Shown: positions 26,301 to 41,000 of the stretch, piece after piece | How the letters are laid out: every line of letters starts with the position of its first letter | How positions within the stretch are numbered: position 1 is the first letter of the stretch | Origin: Macropodus opercularis | Taxonomy: Eukaryota > Chordata > Actinopteri > Anabantiformes > Osphronemidae | Length of the DNA: 64,000 bases | Reading direction: 5' to 3' | Assembly: GCA_030770545.1 (NCBI GenBank) | Contig: CM061098.1 | Location: 2,828,001 to 2,892,000, forward strand | Notes under the pieces: model-generated | The model's database searches: none | What the model was told of the DNA's origin: nothing | What the model saw: the letters and a program-made list of their open reading frames with translations, nothing else | Translations under genes and position numbers: made by a program

Positions 26301-29300
26301 CATGAAGGTGCCTGCTTGCATGTCGACTACACAGCCAATTGTGGAAGTGATTTGGTTATGATGAGTGGTCAGGTTAGACCAGCAGAAAGAAAAATTGAAT
26401 CTGTTTACTATTTACAACTACAGAATTCATATAAAGACCTTATGCAGCTGTCACTTTCTTAGTAACTATTTATTAGTAGCTGCTATAAAGGTCATTGCTG
26501 AGTGATCATAGTTTGGATCCACTAATGCCATTGTAAATTACAAGATTGCCCAAACGGTGCATTGCAAACTACAACTGAGGCTTAGCCTGGACAAAAGTGT
26601 AAAGGAGTATCTACAGTAGGCCTTTGCTATATATAGCAATTGGCACAGGGGGTGGGAACGCAAGCTGATGACCAGCATAACTGTGTATGTGCAGTAGTAT
26701 TTGCGCCAGAAAATGTAAATCTGTGTGCGCTCTGCTTTGTTGTCATGTGTGCATTCACATGTCATACTCACGTGATGATCAGTGAGGTGGAGAACAGCAG
26801 TGTTCCCAACAGGCCACGCTGGCAGTCTGCGTTCTTCCTCTGACGTTGGTGCATCTCACCTCCACAGTTGTCACAGCAGCGGCACATGCAGAAGAAGAGG
26901 CCGACTATTGGCATCAGAACAGCAAATAGCAGGCCCACTGCTGCACACACAAGGAAGCCTATCTCGTAGTAGATGGCCTGGGGTCAGCAGGGGAGGAATG
27001 AAAAAAGGAGTTAGATGAAACGTGAAAGCACATTTGAAAGGCGAGAAAGAAGAGAAGCATTGAAATGCAATAAAGAGGGAAAACACGGCATTAATCAAGG
27101 AAAAATGGCGCAACTAATATTAAAGTGGAAAATGGGGTGGAATGTGGAAAGAGACGTAAGTAAGGGGGACAAGAGAGGAAATATTAATAATAACATGAAG
27201 GAGAAGGAGGCAGAGGATACAATGAGCAACACATCTATAAATAGCTGGCAGGATCCCACTGCTGGAATGTCTCATCTTTGTCTAAAAGGAATTTGTGAAT
27301 AAACAATACACACATTACATAACCCTACTAACAATTGGAAAATCCTTGCTTTGCAGTTCTTAAATACCACAGGCCAATTCAATAATTAACTTCCTAACAA
27401 AGACCTTGTCCCTTTCTCCATGGGACAACTTTTTCTGGCATGTTCTTCTACAAGCTGCTGGAGACTTAATAGCTGGTATAATTTCTGATAACTGTGGTCT
27501 TGAACTTGCTTTTCTGCAATATGCACAGAGGAAAACAAAAAAAATAAGGAATGATGGAAAAATAATGAAAGGCGTCTGCGCCATCCATGTCCCCCTGTGG
27601 TGCTATTTTTCCTACTGTAATGAGGGGGAAGACGGCATTTCTAATGAAACACCTGCTTCAGTAGGAACAAACTACAAGCCAGTTAGCGCATTAAACCTGC
27701 ATAGACTCATAAACTCCAGATTTTCATGAAACATGAAGACAAATCGGCCCCTGGAGCAAGATAATTACACCTGTTTCAATGAAGTTCATATTTTTTAATG
27801 ATCTTCATTGCAGAAAGTTAGTTTCTTAAAAATAAGGTGCATCAGAGGATTTGGGAGGGAAAAACACAAAACAGGTGAAATGATCTGACAACAGCAGGGT
27901 TCTGTTACTTGGTTTGAAAAGTGATATCAGGAGACCTGCAGGTTTGGTTCAAAAATGTAGGAACTTAAAGCTTATTGCCACTAAATTAAGTGATTTTACC
28001 AAATTAATGATAGCAGTGGATGGCGGTTAGAGGGCAGCGGCAAGTGAGCTGAGTCATGCTGACTGTTTTCTAGTGTCAGACACCTCTACTGTGAAAATAT
28101 GGATGTATGTCTGAATTTGAAATGTAGTGACAGTGTTTATTTCTTCTCTTACTATCACTGCTCTGCAATTTACAGACTTGATCACCCTGCCTTTTCAACC
28201 ACCTGCAGGTTTTGCATGCAGGCCAAAAAAAAGAAACTGCATTTGAACTTGTCTAATGGGAACATTCCTCCTTAGTTCACTTGGAAATCTCTGTGCAAAC
28301 TCAGAAATCTCCAGCAGCGAGTCTAATCCAAACTCCAAGAGTTAGTGTTTGGATGAGTGAGCCTGCTGGCTGTGCCAAGAACGTAATTTAAAAGATTTAG
28401 AATGAAAAAGGCCAACAGTCACACACTTTCTGATCTTAAGGAATTTCAGGGTGAGTGGAATCGGGAGAAAAAAAGGAAAAGGAACCAGGGAATTGTGAAG
28501 ATGCAGAAATGCATCTGTGTGTGTATTTGCATGTGTGCTCTGTTATCCAAAAGCGCCGATGTCAGCCCAGTTGTTGAGGACATTGTGGAAAGCTGAACGC
28601 TTGCATTGTCATTCTGCTTCTGGGCTCTGCTTGTTATTGGATGAATCTTCAAAAAAAGGTCAAAAATGTTTTATTTTTTGTATCCACCACTCTTCAAGAG
28701 CCTGCAGCTGAGACTATATTTGGACTATAGCTTTTTCTTGGCAAGTACCCAAAAGAAGAAGGTGACCTTCCAATAAGAACAAACTGGATGATGAGGTGGC
28801 AGCATGTCTAAATGGTGAAGAAGTCATTCCTCTAACATTAATCTGATAAATTGCCTCTCGTATCCTAGAGCAAGAGGCTGTTACCCTGAACTGTTCATCC
28901 ACTATAAGATCTGACGTACAGTAGAAGAACCTTTGTGTGAGAATTAACAAGTCAAGTAATTGTAGTTGTTTTGCTTCCTGTTTTTATTTACTGCATACTG
29001 TTTGTATTGTTGGTATCCGTAATCTCGTTGAATAATATTGTTTTGGTGGATTTCTTACTAGTAAGGTGCCAGCAGGATAAACTAGTAATGCTGAGATCCC
29101 GAACAATTTGTTCCTCTGGGGACAGATGTTTCACGAATCACTGTGAAGCTGTGTGTTAGTGGTTCAGACCAGTGTGTGATGAATAATAGCAGAAGGAAGA
29201 GTTCTGCCAGCGTCTGTGTGTGTGTGTGTGTGTTTGTGTGTGTGGTAGCGTCAATTTGTGTGACTAACAAGCAGTAAAGCTGTTATTATGACCACAGACT

Positions 29301-32300
29301 TAAACTACAGTGGGATGGATATGATGGGCAGAAGCTAATATGCACGTTGGCATCCACGTTGTCACGTTTTCAGCAGGGAAACAGAGGGTTTGCTGTTTTG
29401 CTGTAGCAGAGCTGTTAAGAAGAAAATGTCCTGTCTGAAAAATGATCACGTCAGCATTGTTGCTTCTCCATCAACATGACATATTAGGACATTAGGACAT
29501 ACCTTGCAAGACTAAGCGAAAGGATGTATTTCAAGATATTAGTTGGATGGAAATCATAGGACTGCTCAATGAATGATATATAAATTATGATTACAAATAT
29601 GAATTAAACAAGAATCGTGCAGCCCCAGAGACTTGGGACAGTGGGACTGGATGACATCAGGCATGAGTTGGACTGTCCAGTGTGCAGACTTTACCTGGAG
29701 GGTCAGCATTATGTTCTCTGGCTGAGAAAGGCCAGATCAGAGTAGATCAGATGAAGAGGGCATGCAGAAGACAGAGGCATCACAGCATCAAAGAAAGAGC
29801 AAAGCCACAAAACAAAAACATGTGGATGAAATAGATCAACAAAACAGAAATGAAAGCATTCAGCTCTGTAAACATGCACGCAAAACAGTTGACTATATTT
29901 GATAAGAAGACACAGAGATGGTCAGACAGCTTAAACATGGATAATCTAATAAGAATTCACTTCATGAATCTCTTAAGTTCTCACTTTTTTACCCGTAGCA
30001 ATTACTATTTCTCATTCATTCCAAGAAAACAATGACTTATTGTCATCTTCCTTCAAACGATTATAGTGCTTCCCACTTCTTTTGTAAATTATATCATAAA
30101 GTGGAGATCATAATTGTAGCGTAATAAAGAGACCAAAAGCAAACCAATAATTTAAACACACACACACGCACACACACACTAACCTTTTGATATTCAGTCT
30201 GAATGGCTCCAAACTTGTCCTTGGCCAGTTTCACAATAAGCTCTGGAAAAGCAAAGAGAACACAAATGCGTGAACAGATGTGTTGTTGCTCCTCGTTCAA
30301 CGGATATGTTTGCGTTTTAGTACAACACCGCTACTGTCGCTCTGGCCAGCAGCAGTAGGAGCCTGCATTTTGTCTGTTGTGTGAGTGTTTACGATTGTGA
30401 TAAACTTGACTAGGAGCGGTCGGTTCCGTTATGCTTGTTTGGAAAGTCAGGTAAATGCAATAGTTTGTTTTAATTTGGCTTTTTCATCACATTTAGTCTG
30501 AAAGTAAATTCAGAAATGAATAAAAATTTTGGGAATGTCACAACACAAACCCAAACAGCATCTCCTATCAAAGACTTTGTGTCACTCTGTTGTGAATCTA
30601 CACCTGGAGCGGTGCTGGCTGTGACTTATCATGTAATGATGATAGAGGCAGCAAGTCTTCTCAGAGGCAATAGGTTTCCAAAAATAAGATGCAAAAAACA
30701 CAGGAGCTTTTTCTTCTCCTGCAATGCGGCGTTTCTTTTTTCCAACACTTTATATCCTACAGAAATGTTGTTCACTAGAATTATTTAAGTTTTCACAAAA
30801 CAGGCTAATGATCTCTGCCTATTGTCAACAGCAGGGGGCTCGTATTAGTAGGGGCGTGCTCCAGGCTTATACTTGTTGTTCCTTTGGAGAAGGGGAGGAT
30901 CATGTTTGCTTTTTATTTTAACATCTAATATTCGAGTATTACTTGATGGGAGGTCAGTCCAGCTCACACTTCTGATACTCAGGTGCTACAGCCACAGCAG
31001 GTGTGGCTCACTGTAAATACCTGACTCACGGGCAGTGCAACTTCAGTTACTGGATGTGAACTGCTGACTTTTGAGCTGGCCTCATTGTGTGCTTTCATCT
31101 AAGATGTAAAATAAGCCATGCTATCATATTTGCTCACGCCTTTTCTCCTTTGTATGTCTGTTCCAAAGAAGCTTGACTGTTGGGAATAAATGCGTTTGAA
31201 CTGTTTTTGTTCCCATGCGATGCTACAGTAACTGTAACCAGCATAAATAATATCTGGACAACTGCAGCAGAGTGTAGGGATATGTATGACCTGTTCTCTA
31301 TCAACCACATAAACGCAGTAGATGATACACAAGAACAGAGGGGACGGTGCGAGAGGAGGGGGGCATTTTCACTCATTAAAATTCTTCATAGAAATGAGGC
31401 GGATGAGAAAAAAAATGAGCATATGGATACTCAAAAACGAGAGAGGCACAGGAAATAAAAGATGCTCATAGGCACGGAGGAATATGGGAGAGAAGTGAGG
31501 AAGATTAAAGACTGAGGGATAAGAGAGGAGAAAAATAAAAGAGGTGAAAGAGAGAGAGAAGCAGAGGAACAGAGGGCTGGATGAAATCCAACCTCTGTTG
31601 CCAGTGAGAGGTGTCTAATCCCTCTCAATGAATGAAAAGCTGACTTGATGCTAGTTTCCACCCATGTTAACTCTGTCCTCTCTGCTGTTAGATGTGTGTG
31701 CATGTGTTTGTCAGGTTGCTGCAGCCTTTGACTTTTTCCATACAGATCTTATCTTGTCAGATGCCTACATTCATTCTTCAAATTGCATATATGGTGTAAC
31801 AAATGTTCACGTAAATGCATAGCAGGGATGCGCTTTGGTAGCTTCTCAACTCTGAGGCAAATCAAGGTAACGCTTTTACAGCAGATTTAATGAAGCTTTG
31901 CAGGAAGCTCAGGATGAAGCAGAACCTGGGATGATGAATTTTTCATCAGTTTCACTAGAAGGCAGCCGTCCGCCCTGAAGAATCTGGCAGCTCTCTGTCT
32001 TAGTTTGGCTTAACATCAGAGTAGCAGAGAAAGAAGCTGTTTTGAGCAACACGAACGGTGGGATTTCCTCGACCAGAACCTGTCACCAGGCTGGAACAAT
32101 TACCGGTAATTATGCAATTACAAAAGCACTTGGCTTTTAGCATTGTTTTAGAGTTTGATTAGTTATGTTTCTAGTGCTGAGGCTTTGAACCAGGGCTTGT
32201 AAATAGAACATGAACTCAGCCAGCAAGTTATTGAACAGGCATGAATACAGAAATGAATACATTTGACAGAAGACACAAGCAAATCAGATTCCAGAGCTCG

Positions 32301-35028
32301 GGCTCATCATTGTTTTCACAGCGTTAGGGAAAATCTGTATTTGTTATTAGCAATGATCACAGTCGACTCTGACCTCTGCTCAGTGTCTGTTCTACGTGCG
32401 TAACTAGTAGACCATCCCATCATTGTTACTGAAGATGCTGTTGAGGTAAGTGACCTTTCTAAATGGTAACAGCCATTCATGAATATCATGTAACATACAA
32501 TCTGCTCTCTGAAAAGCAGCCTCGGCTCATGACAACTTTTCCCCAAGTAAATGAAACACGTCAGACTGACAATAAAGCTATGCCTGGGATTTATGGGAAC
32601 ATTTCAACAACAGTCTACACAACTTTAATTAAGCCTCACCCATCATCATAGGGACTCATGACACTGCTTTTCTTGTCCTGTAATGTGAGAAACCTTTTTT
32701 CTTTACTCTTCCAACTGCAAAAGGGATTTTGTCCCAAAAAAGCGTGACAGAAAGAGGGTGAGATTAAAATAGAATGAACGTGAATTAGCTGTGGGATAGA
32801 TGAACCACAAGGTCACGAACAAACGATGGGCAGTACGATGCAGGGAGGAAAGGTTTATGGCAGCTTTTCTGCTTGATGTGTTGACTGCATATGCTGCGTT
32901 TACTGACAGCCTTGTGACTGGCAGAACTTATATGAACCGCACTGAAAAACGTGAAGAAATTCCAATCAACTTACGCGAAAAACCGCCAGCCGAATCAACA
33001 CAACTCTAATATTCCCTCTTCTAAGCCGCAGCAGTTGCCTGTGACAACACCCGTTGCTAACAGGCTTATTAAAATAAATAAATAAGTAAGCCCAGCCATG
33101 AGATACAAGTTCACACCACACAGATTCATTCAGCCCTGTTCTGCTTGTAAAGCACACAGCGCAACAAAGCAGGCAGCCAGTAGGGATTTTTCCTCAACGG
33201 AGGGAGCTACGTGGTTTCTCTCTCACAAAGTTATCAACACAAATGGGGGCAGAGAGCTTTGTGTTGGAAATTATATTCAGAGTTGTAACACTAATACAAG
33301 CTCAGCCTTTCTGTCACTGGGCTGATACAAACTACGGTGTTGGCGCATGTCCTAATTCTCACACGTCTGTGTAATATGTTGTGAGATTTACATGTAAATG
33401 TGTCCAAAGCTGCTAAACCCAGTATTATGAACAGTAGTTCAAATCTCTCTGTCTATGCGAAAGGGACACTCGCAGTGATTAGATACTACAACTCTGCAGT
33501 TAGTCAACCTGAGAACAGGCCATCAAACAATAACCTGAAGTCAGTTCCCTCCTAAAAAAATGGAAAGATAAAAAAATAAAGTACATTCAATTAGGCGACA
33601 ACTGACGTATATGCAGATCACAGAAACTTTTATTATCAACCAAGAATCTTCACCCATCATCAGCTGGATCTGTAAAATGATGTTTTAAAGAACCCAAGTT
33701 TCTGAAAAATAGTTTAACACAAAATACAAAGGAAACATAAGCCATAAAAGCAAACAAACACTACACTGTTTGGCATGTAAAACAGTGTGAAGTACAAAAT
33801 CACCGCAGCCATTAGAGCCCAGCCGTCGTGGTGAAGGTGACATTAAACACTCTAATAACTACATATGTCATTCCAGTTTGTTTCCTAGTCGGGTGATATA
33901 ATTGACACCCAGCATGTCTGACACCTCTGGGAACTGAGCACCCGCCTGTGATCAGACACAAAGCTTTTCTGTTCTCAAGGTGTTGCTGTGAATGTTTAGT
34001 AACAGACCTGAAAGCATGCGAGGAGCATTTCTACATCTTTGTTGCTATGCAACACAAAAAGCTTTTTTTTTTAGATTTAGGCTTTGGCGTTTTTGTGTTT
34101 ACTAGAAGGATGTTTACTAGTAGTTCTGGAGGAGCTTTGTTAAGGCTTAAAAAATAACTCCTTGTTGTCTATTCAGTAACTATACATAGTATAAACCGGG
34201 TTGCGGGGCATTAATGAAGCTCTAACTCACTATGGAGTACACAAACAGACACAACGGCCTGATTAGAGATTAGATAAATGCTCTAGCAGCTTGTGTTAAA
34301 ACCACTGATGCTACTTTTACTGATAACATGGTAAGAACAATTAGTTTACAGTTAACAGTTTATCATCAGCTGTGATGTCAGAAGGAAAACATTCAGTGTG
34401 AAATGTTTTCTATGTGATGCTTTTGACACATAAAAGCTGGATCTCTCTCACTTTGCCCCAATATTTACTATACTGTTATTCGGGTTAAGAAGTCTTGATG
34501 AGACACGTCGTCATACTGTGTACGTTCTCTCTCATTTCCTTTTTCCTCTTTTTACACACAGGCCTTTCCAAAGGGCTCTGACTCTGATTGCCTCCTACAA
34601 AATAAACCTCTATAGTCAATAAAACATACAGCAAATGACCAATGATAAAATCTCTTTTTGTGCGATGTGCTACCCAACAACAGTAGTTTGGGATAAATTG
34701 GAATAATGTAGGTTTTAAGGTAGATTTTTATATACACCTTTAAATTAGCTGTGTCGTCAACATAAAGTTATTTACATTATTCAAACGACCTAAATGCTTT
34801 TATAAGGAATAGGAAATAAAAATACTTCTTAGTAGCCAATATTTGCTTAATTTACTGTATCAGTTTAATTGTTTTTATAAACATGTGTTTTTAACAATTT
34901 CCTTTAAAAAGGCAGAGATGTGCAATTTTCCTTCAGTAACTTCACTCCTCCATCAAATGTCTTCCCATGAACGTTAACACACCAGTGACTTGACATTTAC
35001 CTGAAATGTCTCTGGTAAAGAGAATGAG

Positions 35029-35077
<49 letters not shown>

Positions 35078-38000
35078 TGACTTCCCATGAGATTGGCTGA
35101 AAAACATCTCTGCACAACGTAAACACAGTGTTACCATAGAATCTGTAACTATGGAAAGAGAATCAGCTTTAGGTTCACACGACCAAAAGACATGAGAGGG
35201 CGCACACTCGAAACCTGACGGTGGAAGAACTGAAACTCTTTTACTTACAGAAAGTGTCTCAGTAACAGTGGTTTTTACACAATGGCACTAGACCCAGTGG
35301 TTTAGTGTGTGTGTGTGTTGTGCTTTTGTGAAGCAAGATGGTGTATCTAATAAAAAAGGTATTAGTTGGTCTAGGGACTACTTGAAGTTGTTAAACTATG
35401 CATTTTAATTAAAAACAAACGTTCCTGCTGAGAATAAAACCACCGGATGTTAGATGTGTATATATTAATGCGTCTAACAAGCTGGGACACTGCGTCACTT
35501 TTTCCATCTGTGTACATGCACAGTACATGTGTGGGTGTGTTGAGAGCACTTTACTTCGCCTCCATGTAAACAGCTGAGTCTCATGGCTACATACACAGCT
35601 GGAGTCCCACGCGACATTTACATAGCTTCCACTAAGTAGCCAGATGAAGCCATTAGAAAGGTGAAGGCAGGAAGGAAAGTAACATGCACATCTCTCATCT
35701 GGTCGGGTAAGAGTCCCACATAAACACATGCACACTGAGTCTGCTTGCCTGCTTGCTGTTTTAATAAACTTGACATTCTCCCCTCGGCTGGAAATCACAG
35801 TGATGGGAAGAAATAAATGACAGATGCCCCCCCAACACTGTTAAAAATAAATCAGGGAAACATGGCGACAGACTCTATTAAAGCGTGTTACATTTCAGAG
35901 GGACTGACTACAGCCTTATTCACGGACGTTCGAGAAATAGTGGGTTGAATGATAACCTTAAAGAGAACTGCCTACAGAAAGAAGTGCAGTAATTCATGTG
36001 CAGCACTAAGTCCTTTGTATGCGAGTCTTCTTTGTGGATGTACTGTATTGTATAGTTTGAAGAAGAGTAAATAGGATCATTTTGCCGACTGGGCTTCTCA
36101 ACAGGCTGTGATTATTGTTTCCTACAGCTAAATCATCCTCCTGCATTTAGGATTAGAAGTCTGGTGGCTGAGTCCAACAATTACTGTCACTTGATGAGAT
36201 TTACCGTCTGACACTGTCACCCACTTCACGCAGCGACTTTGGCAGCTGTGTGCAGGTGAGAAAGTTAAAAGGATTTGAAATCTCTCAAGCTCTCTGTTTT
36301 TATTCTTCACACAGCTACCCCTGTATCCTCATGCGCACCTTTATCCCCGTTTGTAGGATTCATTTTGATGAGACTACAAAGACACTCAAAAGATAAATCT
36401 CTGTCTGCTTGATCTCTCTACATCAAGGATCAGTGTGATGCAGCCAGAGGAGGTGAGGATGGCGAGCTTGCCTCCGCTTTTCAATGCCGTAGCCTTCACT
36501 TTCATATAGGGATAGTTTGATTCATCAAAATGTTTAGATTCAAAGACGATAGCCTGTCGCCAGTGCTTGAAATGACAGATAGACCATTATCGTCCTGAAT
36601 TTCCTCATGTAAAGGATAAATAACGCTTATGATACAGTACGTAGAAATGTGGATTTCAAGGAGTTAAATCGACTTTCAGGCCACAAGCCTTCTCTTCTAG
36701 CCTTCAGGTTAAGGGGTTAATTGTGGGACTTGGGGCAAAGGGACAAGCAGTCTGCAGGGGAGTCTGGCCAGCATGTTGACCGCTGGACAGCCAAGAGGAT
36801 TGGTGCTGCAACCTGCCTCAGGTAGACAAGGTCCCAGATTACCAGCAGCTAATCTGTGCTGAAGCCCTGCTTCAGAGGTGAGGGTGACGGGCAGGAGTGG
36901 TGACCTGCAGTGTGGGGGCTGACAAAACCTAACATTGAGCAGAACGTCCTGCTGCTTATTTTGTCCTTAGCTGATATTGATAGTAGTGATATCACGGTCG
37001 TGTTATGACACAGTTCATGGCGTTAAGTGTGTTTGGGCTTTTCTGCTGCCAATCCACTCTCCTCAAGTTGTCTTTAAACAAATTGACCTCAAGTAAGGGT
37101 ACATTCATTATCGGAAAAACATCTCCACAGCTTTTGTCTTAAAAAATATGGTTTTAGAAATTATACCTGCTGACGCTAGCTGAAAAATCCAACTGCTTCT
37201 CAACCTGTTGTTCAAATGTGACGCTTGTTCCTTTGGTATTACCTGCTCTGGGGATCAGTACCACAATCTTACGTCCAGTTTATGTGACAAAGTAGTTTCC
37301 CATCGAGAGCTGTGTTTTATGCATCTCTATCGTCACCTAAGCTGTGACAGTTGCATCCCCCCGTAGATCCAGTTCAGAAGATTCTGCCGAGTGATGGCTA
37401 TGCGGATCTTGACATGCCGTGTTTAAAAGGACGGCCGTCCTGTGAGAAGCTGTCAGCGGCGTTGGCAGCTTAACCCTTTACTGCCTCACATCTGCAATTA
37501 CAGCTCACCCTGTGTCCCTGTAGTCAGCTCATTGTGGGCACCATCACCCCTGCCAATGAAGTGGAACAAAGGGACAGAGAATGCATGACTTGCCTTCCAT
37601 TCAGCAGGACCGAGCTGCTCGCCTCGCCTGTCCTGCTTGGCTTCCCAGGCCTGACCCACATATAACGTTCCCGGATGAGACATGGCAGGGAATCGGCAGC
37701 TCTTACTCCATCGCGCTGCCTCTGTTTGGTTTTAACTTTTCCTTTATTCTTTCTTGCTTCTTTAAATCAGGTGCTATCCTCTCAGCCTCCTCTGCTCTAG
37801 TATTCTTTAGATTTCTTTCTCCACCTGTGTTTTCGCTGTCTGACTTTGCCACATTTCTCATGTGCTCTCTGTCAGATAGCTGGGTGCTTAAGCTGATGGT
37901 GGCATTATAATATTACCTTGAAATGTCTCAAATGTTCAACTTATCTTAATGCCACAGCTCTTATCTCCCCCTACTTAGTCTGCTAATATGCCAGCTCTTA

Positions 38001-41000
38001 GTGAAGCAAGGTTTCTAAATGAGATGCATCTCTTTCATCTGAACATCCAGGAGCTTTCTGTTCAGTGATTGATCTGCTTATTCCCCATTTAAACTGTAAA
38101 ACCCCCCTTGAACGCTGAAACCATAAAAATTGACCAGTTTCAAACTATGGGATCACGTGATATAGTGCTAGAGTCACGTAGGGCTAAAACCACTAAACCA
38201 AAACTGAATGTCCCATTGTAGCACCTCACAACCGCTGCACTGACTAAATTAAAACACAAAAAGCTTTTAGTGAGTTATTTAAGTGCTGCACCGATCAGCG
38301 ACTTCATTCATGGGAGCAACTGACCTGTGATGCATAGTTCAACAGTTCTTGAAGATGTTTTAATTAGTACCTACCCACTACTGAACGCTCTGGCCTGAAG
38401 TCATTTGAGGTTAAAGCGGTAAAGACTTTATGAAATGGACATTTGCAGTGTTGTTACAGGGACTTTTTATTGTGTGGTTTCTTAGCTTGCCTGCAGTGCT
38501 ACGTTACTCATGAACAAAACTTAACCATTCCTTAAACAGTAAAGGCCTCATAAGTGATGATACAAGTTCAGCTTTATAGACTCATTAAAACCACAATAAA
38601 TTTACCAGGGCCATAATTTACTATGACACATTTACTTATCACAGACAGGACGCTGTCGTTCAGAAGGTTTTGAAGTCTCCATTGTTTGGGGAAATATACT
38701 GTTTAACTGCATTAATATATCTGTGACATTTTAAATGCTAACAAATCACTTTAGTTAAAATGTTGCCTTTACAACTTGTCGCCTCATTTGTCTGGTGAGC
38801 TTTCATTAAGACTAATCCCAGATTTGTAGACTCATTTTAAGAGTAACAACGTGTAGCTAAAGGCTGTTTTAATATCTGCTTTCATGCATGAAGCTGCAGG
38901 CAGAGAATTAAAGTGCTGTATATCATTACTTATTGTTTTGTGATTATGCAGCGTGAGCCGCTCTCACTAAGCTGGAGCAGCACGACAGTGTTAACAGCTA
39001 GTATCTTTTCTCCCCTTCAGCAAATAGCAAACAAAACAGTGTCCCAGGCTGCCATCGTGGCTAATTTAAAGGGGAATTTCACCCTAATGATTTTATACTG
39101 TACACATGGAGTTTTTCCAAGGAAAATGATTCAGTGCACAGAAACTGTGGCAGTGATAATATGGAGTAGACTTCCTGGTCTGTTAGGTACATAGTGACAG
39201 GAAAAAAAAGTCCTAAGTCTTAATAGCACATTTTAGTGGTAAGTTGATTTTACGTTTGACTCTACTGTAGGGCACCATGTTGAATTGTCCACTAGAGGTT
39301 TCTTCTACTCTCTGTCAGAAAGTCATTAGTGTCCTCCAGTTGTAGCAGGAATGGGAATAATATACCATGATTCCATGGCAACAAACTAGTGAAGCTGGCA
39401 GTATAGGGTGTAGAGGTACCTGGCATACACAAAGCTTTTCAGAGCTACGACTGTGGAGCTACTTTCCATAGAAGTGTGACTAGTTTATGTCACTGTCCAG
39501 TGGTAGCTTTATAATACGGTCACTGTTAATATGCAATAAATAAGCAGGGACACTTGTTAATAGTATGTGAATTGCGTTACTTTCACCTGTTCTGCCCCCG
39601 TTAGCTCTGTGCTGCTCTGACACGTTGCCCGTGGCGATCAGCTGCCGTTATGTTGCTGGCGAATAAGGCCGTGCCTGGCTCTGTCCTAAAGCTTTCCAGT
39701 CCCAAGGGCCATCACTGCCAGTGCACTGACATTGTGTGCACTGACAGTTTGTGTGACAGGACAAAACGCTGCAGAGGAGTTCTATACATCACTATGTGCC
39801 GTGCAGATGCTACTACAGTATGACTGGGCCAGAGGATGTTGCAGTGATGCAGGATCACTGATCAGTTCATTATGTAGCTGCTTGGTTCTCTGCAAACACA
39901 GTCGTTTTGTTTATAGAGAGCGTGTATTTAGTTAGATGCTTATATAATTAGATGATACGGTAATAATCCAGTCACGCTTTGATGAATCCTCCCACAAAGT
40001 CACATTGATCTTGTTCAGTAGCAGATGGAAACTGTGAGAAGTTTAAAATATTGATGATATGAATGCGTCTCTCACACCCAGACATGTTCGTGTTGTGGGA
40101 CTGTGGCAGATATCCAGCCCTGCAAAATAGTGGAAGCGCAGCAACAGGGTCCCTCTGATTTCTCCATAGGCTCCAGTAAACATTAGTAATGTTACCAAAC
40201 TTAAAACTGCAAATACAATCGTTTAACCCTAACCCAAAAGAATTCCACTTGATTCATGATATAAAATGCCACTTTGAAGGTCTGTAAACACTAACATTGT
40301 GCCTTTCTGTGTCATTTGTCCTCCACAAACAGCTTTTCTTTGTGTGAATTTGCTGCAAGGGTAAGCTGGAAGTGCCAAAGCCATCTGTGACAAGTTCTCC
40401 ACAAACTGCTTTCTGCCAGCAAATGTAAGTGGGACCTTGTGCATGGTTCATCTGAATTTGACCTTTGAACCCCTCATGCAGCTGAAGCATCTGAGCTCCC
40501 ACTGATCCAAATACAGACAGACTCACCTTTTATAACAAGCTGGGAGTTGTTTTAATAGCCCAGCGTTGATGCAGCAGATTTTTCCTGCTCTTCATTATAT
40601 TGGAGTATGTTCTGGTAAAATGACTAGTATTCATCAGATGAAAACACTGCTGCTCCTGCTGTGAAGGTGAACTATTCCAATTCCAAATTAAACCTTTGGT
40701 ACTGACAGAAATAGCAGAGAAGGCATAGGCCCATCATTCCAGCACCAGCTTTGGTGGATCGGCTTGTTTTTGATGTCATTAATGGAGGAATGCTTCAGAT
40801 CTGCCAAACATTATGATTGCAAATTTAAGCCCTTTTGGGAGATGATCACAGCATCTAATGATAATCTCCACAGATGTGCCTGCTGCTTAAGAAATATCTG
40901 ATTAGGAAAATGTTTGCAACTGACTAGAAGAACGCAGACAAATGACTCATGACTTGGTGTCGTCTGATACTTTATCAGCATCCACAACTGAAAGACTTGA

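Noticed and set aside
31380..31580. Purine-rich tract in prom1 intron 1
   Set aside because: Low-complexity A/G-rich sequence; no feature beyond composition.
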